64,000 nt of DNA from Janibacter terrae NBRC 107853 (GTDB lineage: Bacteria; Actinomycetota; Actinomycetes; Actinomycetales; Dermatophilaceae). The stretch is from the NCBI RefSeq assembly GCF_001591405.1, contig NZ_BCUV01000007.1:868001-932000 (forward strand). The letters run 5' to 3'. Position numbers and translations under genes: made by a program. The notes under the pieces are model-generated. The model was given only the letters and a program-made list of their open reading frames with translations, searched no databases and was not told where the DNA came from. Below, piece after piece: positions 60,870 to 64,000 of the stretch (positions are counted from its first letter, which is position 1; each line of letters opens with the position of its first letter).

Positions 60870-62222
60870 TCAGCGGCGGGCGCCGGTCACCGCCCAGGCG
60901 TCGCCGCGGACCCGGTAGGCCATGAACCCACCCCGGATCGCCATGAACGCGGTGAACGCGAGCCACAGGGTGACGACGGCGGCCTCGGGCCCGTGCCCGT
61001 CGCCGAGGGTCCTGGCCAGCCAGATGACGGGGACGTAGGCGAGCAGGACGAGGGCCATCGACCCGGCGAGCCAGCGGCCGTCGCCCGCGCCGATGAGCAC
61101 CCCGTCGACGACGAAGACGTAGCCCGACAGCGGCTGGGCGAGCGCGACGACGAGCAGTCCCGCGGCGATGGCGCCGCGCACCTGCGGGTCGTCGGTGAAG
61201 AGCGCGGGGAGCACCCGGTGCAGCGCGGCGAGGACGAGCCCGAGGCCGACCCCGCCCCAGACGCCCCACCGGACCATGAAGGCGGTGGCGGCGCGCGCCC
61301 CCTTCGCGTCACCGCTGCCGAGCGCGGCCCCGGTGAGCGCCTGCCCGGCGATGGCCAGGGCGTCGAGGGCGAAGACGAGCAGCGACCAGACGGTCGTCGT
61401 GACCTGGTACGCCGCGAGCGGCACGTCACCGAAGCCGGCCGCGACCCAGACCGTGAGCAGCAGGATCGCGCGCAGCGCGAGCGTGCGGACCAGCAGGGGC
61501 GCGCCGTCGAGCGCGGCGTCGACGACCCGCCCCACATGAGGGCGAAGGGAGGCCCCCACGCCTCGTCCCCGGCCCACCACGACCGCGAGCAGCGCCACGG
61601 CCATGCCCCACTGGGCGATCACCGTGCCCCACGCGGCGCCGGCGATCCCGAGGCCGACCCCGTGGACGAGGAGGACCGACAGGACGGCGTTGGCGCCGAA
61701 GCCCGCCGCCGAGGCGACGAGCGGGGTCCGGGTGTCCTGCAGGCCGCGCAGGATGCCGGTCGCCGCGAGCACGAGGAGCATCGCGGGCAGGCCGAGCGCG
61801 CTGACGCGCAGGTAGACGACGGCCTGGTCCAGCGCCTGCGGCGACGAGCCGAAGGCACCGGCGAGCGGCCGGGCCCCGAGCCCGACGACCGCCGCGACGA
61901 CGAGCCCCAGGCCTCCCGCGAGCCAGATCCCGCCGGTGCCGAGCTCGATCGCGCCGCGCGTCGACCCGGCGCCGTACTGCCGCGCGACGACGCTCGTCGT
62001 GCCGTACGCGAGGAAGACGAAGACGCCTGCCGCGGTGAGGAGCACGGAGCTCGCGGTGCCGAGCCCGGCGAGCGGGATCACGCCGAGACGACCGACGACC
62101 GCGGCGTCGACCATGAGGAAGAGCGGCTCGGCGACGAGCGCGAGGAAGGCCGGCACGGCCAGGGCGAGGACCTCTCGCGGCCCGGCCCGCACCGTCATCG
62201 GGGTGCCGGGCTCGGAGGTCAT
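60870..62222 (-). CDS. MATE family efflux transporter
   Basis: A 450-residue MATE/DinF-type transporter with 12 membrane helices. It starts MTSEPGTPMTVRAGPREVLA; helices include LALVAEPLFLMVDAAVVGRL and AGVFVFLAYGTTSVVARQYG; the two halves repeat (VPLAAYQVTTTVWSLLVFAL). It is probably an H+- or Na+-driven drug/organic cation exporter; the substrate is unknown. The ATG at 62222 has TAGGGT 7 nt upstream and GGGGG directly upstream, so it could be leaderless. Confidence 0.92.
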   Translation of the reverse strand: MTSEPGTPMTVRAGPREVLALAVPAFLALVAEPLFLMVDAAVVGRLGVIPLAGLGTASSVLLTAAGVFVFLAYGTTSVVARQYGAGSTRGAIELGTGGIWLAGGLGLVVAAVVGLGARPLAGAFGSSPQALDQAVVYLRVSALGLPAMLLVLAATGILRGLQDTRTPLVASAAGFGANAVLSVLLVHGVGLGIAGAAWGTVIAQWGMAVALLAVVVGRGRGVGASLRPHVGRVVDAALDGAPLLVRTLALRAILLLTVWVAAGFGDVPLAAYQVTTTVWSLLVFALDALAIAGQALTGAALGSGDAKGARAATAFMVRWGVWGGVGLGLVLAALHRVLPALFTDDPQVRGAIAAGLLVVALAQPLSGYVFVVDGVLIGAGDGRWLAGSMALVLLAYVPVIWLARTLGDGHGPEAAVVTLWLAFTAFMAIRGGFMAYRVRGDAWAVTGARR

Positions 62223-62248
62223 GCCCCCGACCCTAGGTCGCCCCGCCC

Positions 62249-62307
62249 GCGAGACTCGGGCCAGGTCGGCTATCGGGGCCACATTGCGGCCATGGGCCGA
62301 GTCTCGG
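62249..62307. repeat. 10-bp inverted repeat between MATE and moxR genes
   Basis: CGAGACTCGG near 62249 and CCGAGTCTCG near 62298 are perfect inverted copies about 50 bp apart in the divergent promoter region; the second abuts palindrome D. Confidence 0.5.
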
Positions 62308-62350
62308 GGGAGTGCTCCCCGGTGCCGTGGCCGCCCGCGGTCCGTAGAGT
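62307..62350 (+). promoter_or_regulatory. promoter with GGGGAG-N2-CTCCCC palindrome (site D)
   Basis: GGGGAGTGCTCCCC (62307-62320) starts 38 bp ahead of TAGAGT (62345-62350); the second moxR gene starts at 62390. The ATGT extension is not kept (GGTG). Confidence 0.6.
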
Positions 62351-62389
62351 GACCGCGACATCAGGACCACAGGATCGAAGGGGACGTAC

Positions 62390-63382
62390 GTGCCGCCAGC
62401 GAGCAGGATCAGCCAGGACCACCTCGAGCGGGCTCGCAGCCTCGTCGCCCTGGTCGACAAGGGCTTCGAGTCCAAGGTCGTCGGCCAGCGTCGGCTGCGC
62501 GAGACCCTGCTCATCGGTCTGCTGACGAGCGGCCACGTCCTGCTCGAGTCGGTCCCCGGTCTGGCGAAGACGACCGCGGCGCACGCGCTCGCGACGGCGA
62601 TCGGCGGGTCCTTCAAGCGCATCCAGTGCACCCCGGACCTGCTGCCGAGCGACATCGTCGGCACCCAGGTGTACGACGCGAGCACGGGCAAGTTCGTCAC
62701 CCAGCTCGGACCGGTGCACGCCAACTTCGTCCTGCTCGACGAGATCAACCGCAGCTCGGCCAAGACCCAGTCGGCGATGCTCGAGGCGATGCAGGAGCGC
62801 CAGACCTCCATCGGCGGCCAGGTCTTCAAGGTGCCGGAGCCCTTCCTCGTCCTCGCGACGCAGAACCCCATCGAGCAGGAGGGCACCTACGTCCTGCCCG
62901 AGGCCCAGCTCGACCGGTTCATGCTCAAGGACCTGCTCGACTACCCCAGCCCGGCCGAGGAGGTCGAGGTCGTGCGCCGCATCGACGCCGGCGTCTTCGA
63001 CCAGCCCGAGCGGGCGATGATCGACATCGCCGACGCTCGCGAGCTGCAGCGCCTGGCCGCGTCGGTCTATCTCGACAAGGCGATCCTCGACTACATCACC
63101 TTCATCGTCGCGGCGACCCGCACCCCCGGCAAGGTCATGCCACCCGAGCTGGCCCGCTACGTCGAGATCGGGGCCAGCCCGCGCGCCTCGATCGCCTTCG
63201 CCAAGGCCGCCCGCGCCTCCGCGCTGCTGCAGGGGCGCGACCACGTCATCCCCGAGGACGTGCGCCACCTGGCCCATCGCGTGCTGCGCCACCGCGTCCT
63301 GCTCACCTACGAGGCCACCGCCGACGACGTGCGCGTCGAGACGATCATCGACGCCGTCGTGCGCGCCGTCCGCACCCCCTAG
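62390..63382 (+). CDS. MoxR family AAA+ ATPase (second copy)
   Basis: A 330-residue MoxR ATPase with Walker A SVPGLAKTTAAHALA, Walker B VLLDEINRSSAKTQSAMLEA and VLATQNPIEQEGTYVLPEAQ. It is less similar to the copy at 40488 than a recent duplicate would be. The GTG start has GAAGGGGA upstream. It forms an operon with the DUF58 gene 6 bp downstream and carries promoter palindrome D. Confidence 0.93.
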   Translation: MPPASRISQDHLERARSLVALVDKGFESKVVGQRRLRETLLIGLLTSGHVLLESVPGLAKTTAAHALATAIGGSFKRIQCTPDLLPSDIVGTQVYDASTGKFVTQLGPVHANFVLLDEINRSSAKTQSAMLEAMQERQTSIGGQVFKVPEPFLVLATQNPIEQEGTYVLPEAQLDRFMLKDLLDYPSPAEEVEVVRRIDAGVFDQPERAMIDIADARELQRLAASVYLDKAILDYITFIVAATRTPGKVMPPELARYVEIGASPRASIAFAKAARASALLQGRDHVIPEDVRHLAHRVLRHRVLLTYEATADDVRVETIIDAVVRAVRTP

Positions 63383-63388
63383 GACGCC

Positions 63389-64000
63389 ATGACGCGTCTC
63401 GTCCACAAGGTCAAGGGCAAGCTGTCGATCCACGTCCGGCGACGCTCGGTGGCGCTGCTCGACGGCGGCTACGCCTCGGTCCACAAGGGTCGCTCGATGG
63501 ACTTCGACGACCTGCGCGCCTATGCCGTCGGCGACGACATCCGCGACATCGACTGGCGGGCGTCGGCCCGCCACGGCTCGATGCTCATCAAGCGGTACGT
63601 GGCCGAGCGGCACTTCTCGCTCATCATCGTCATGCCCGCCGGCCGCGAGATGGCCGCGACCGCGGCGGGCGGCGAGCCCAAGCGCGACGTCGCGGTCCTC
63701 GCCGCCGGGGTGCTCGGCTGGCTCGCCGTCCGGCACGGCGACGACGTGTCGATGATCAGCGGTGCTCCCGGGCGCATCCACGCCACCCGGGCGCGCAGCT
63801 CGGAGGGCCACCTGGAGCTGCTCCTGCAGGAGGCGATGACGCTCTCCCAGGCCGACTCCCCTTCGTCGGACCTGCCGGGGCTGCTGCGGCACATCACCCG
63901 CAACGTCAAGGGGCGCAAGGTCGTGCTCGTCATCGCCGACGACGGGGTGGAGCCGGCCGCAGTCGAGGACACCCTCCGCACGCTCCGCCTGCGGCACGAG
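63389..64000 (+). CDS. DUF58 domain protein (3' end outside window)
   Basis: 204 codons are visible: MTRLVHKVKGKLSIHVRRRS, the DUF58 signature RAYAVGDDIRDIDWRASARH at about residues 48-67, then a VWA-like part (FSLIIVMPAG). It has no N-terminal membrane helices, unlike the DUF58 protein at 41476. It is the partner of the upstream MoxR. The gene runs past the right edge. Confidence 0.9.
   Translation, partial: MTRLVHKVKGKLSIHVRRRSVALLDGGYASVHKGRSMDFDDLRAYAVGDDIRDIDWRASARHGSMLIKRYVAERHFSLIIVMPAGREMAATAAGGEPKRDVAVLAAGVLGWLAVRHGDDVSMISGAPGRIHATRARSSEGHLELLLQEAMTLSQADSPSSDLPGLLRHITRNVKGRKVVLVIADDGVEPAAVEDTLRTLRLRHE

Noticed and set aside
1-64000. tRNA, rRNA, tmRNA or phage genes
   Set aside because: No cloverleaf-type or rRNA sequence and no phage structural or integrase genes other than the IS481 transposase were noticed while reading; small RNAs cannot be excluded.

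Overview
The window is a high-GC (roughly 70% or more by eye) actinobacterial chromosome segment spanning the replication origin. Gene order, three consensus parS sites, an mviN-type murJ, a PadR/ino1 pair and a WXG100 secretion locus fit a member of the Micrococcales. An Intrasporangiaceae/Janibacter-like genome is my best guess, but this is inferred from gene content and no search was run.

Layout. (1) 1-6071: a small, partly decayed aromatic-degradation cluster: a 2Fe-2S ferredoxin (cut by the window edge), two TetR regulators, a flavin reductase fused to an IclR-type effector domain, a broken FAD-dependent dehydrogenase, an FAH-family enzyme and a meta-cleavage-product hydrolase. The two divergent intergenic regions share an inverted repeat, TGTAG-N6-CWACA. 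(2) 6150-7314: a complete IS481-family element inserted exactly in the middle of one unit of a 32-bp-periodic array of CTAG palindromes. (3) 7425-20402: the origin core. On the minus strand lie dciA-recF-gnd-dnaN, then oriC with DnaA boxes, then dnaA. On the plus strand lie rpmH-rnpA-yidD-yidC-khpB/jag-rsmG-parA-parB. gyrB/gyrA are not at their usual place beyond recF/dciA. (4) 20504-29625, minus strand: trxA, trxB, an anti-sigma-like protein, an ECF sigma factor (SigM type), a membrane pseudokinase split from MurJ, murJ, a DUF6049 membrane protein and a Nudix hydrolase; divergent from these is pcnA.

(5) 31244-50443: the most unusual region, one plus-strand block that looks like a regulated type VII (ESX/WXG100) secretion locus. 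It holds a WXG100-headed large putative effector, two LpqN-like small proteins, a PP2C phosphatase, a zinc-ribbon/FHA protein, a membrane Ser/Thr kinase, a small paralogue of the kinase ectodomain, an FHA-plus-winged-helix-like protein, a membrane beta-propeller-like protein, MoxR, DUF58, a transglutaminase-fold protein that has lost its catalytic Cys, a ubiquitin-like/FHA/FtsK-SpoIIIE ATPase with three ATPase domains, and two small WXG100 proteins. I see no EccB, EccD, EccE, EspG or mycosin.

(6) 50520-64000: a biotinyl-domain protein, ino1 and its PadR regulator, a bifunctional PBP, a polytopic membrane protein, the rpsF-ssb-rpsR-rplI operon, a DUF3352-type membrane protein, a MATE exporter and a second moxR-DUF58 operon cut by the window edge.

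The main discovery candidate is regulatory. A palindrome GGGGAGTNCTCCCC(ATGT) lies 38-40 bp upstream of a TAnnnT -10-like element in front of four separate transcription units: the large WXG100 effector, the WXG100 pair, the DUF3352 protein and the second moxR operon. This links distant loci into one apparent regulon, probably under an activator. The kinase, phosphatase and FHA proteins in the cluster are candidates for its signalling arm.
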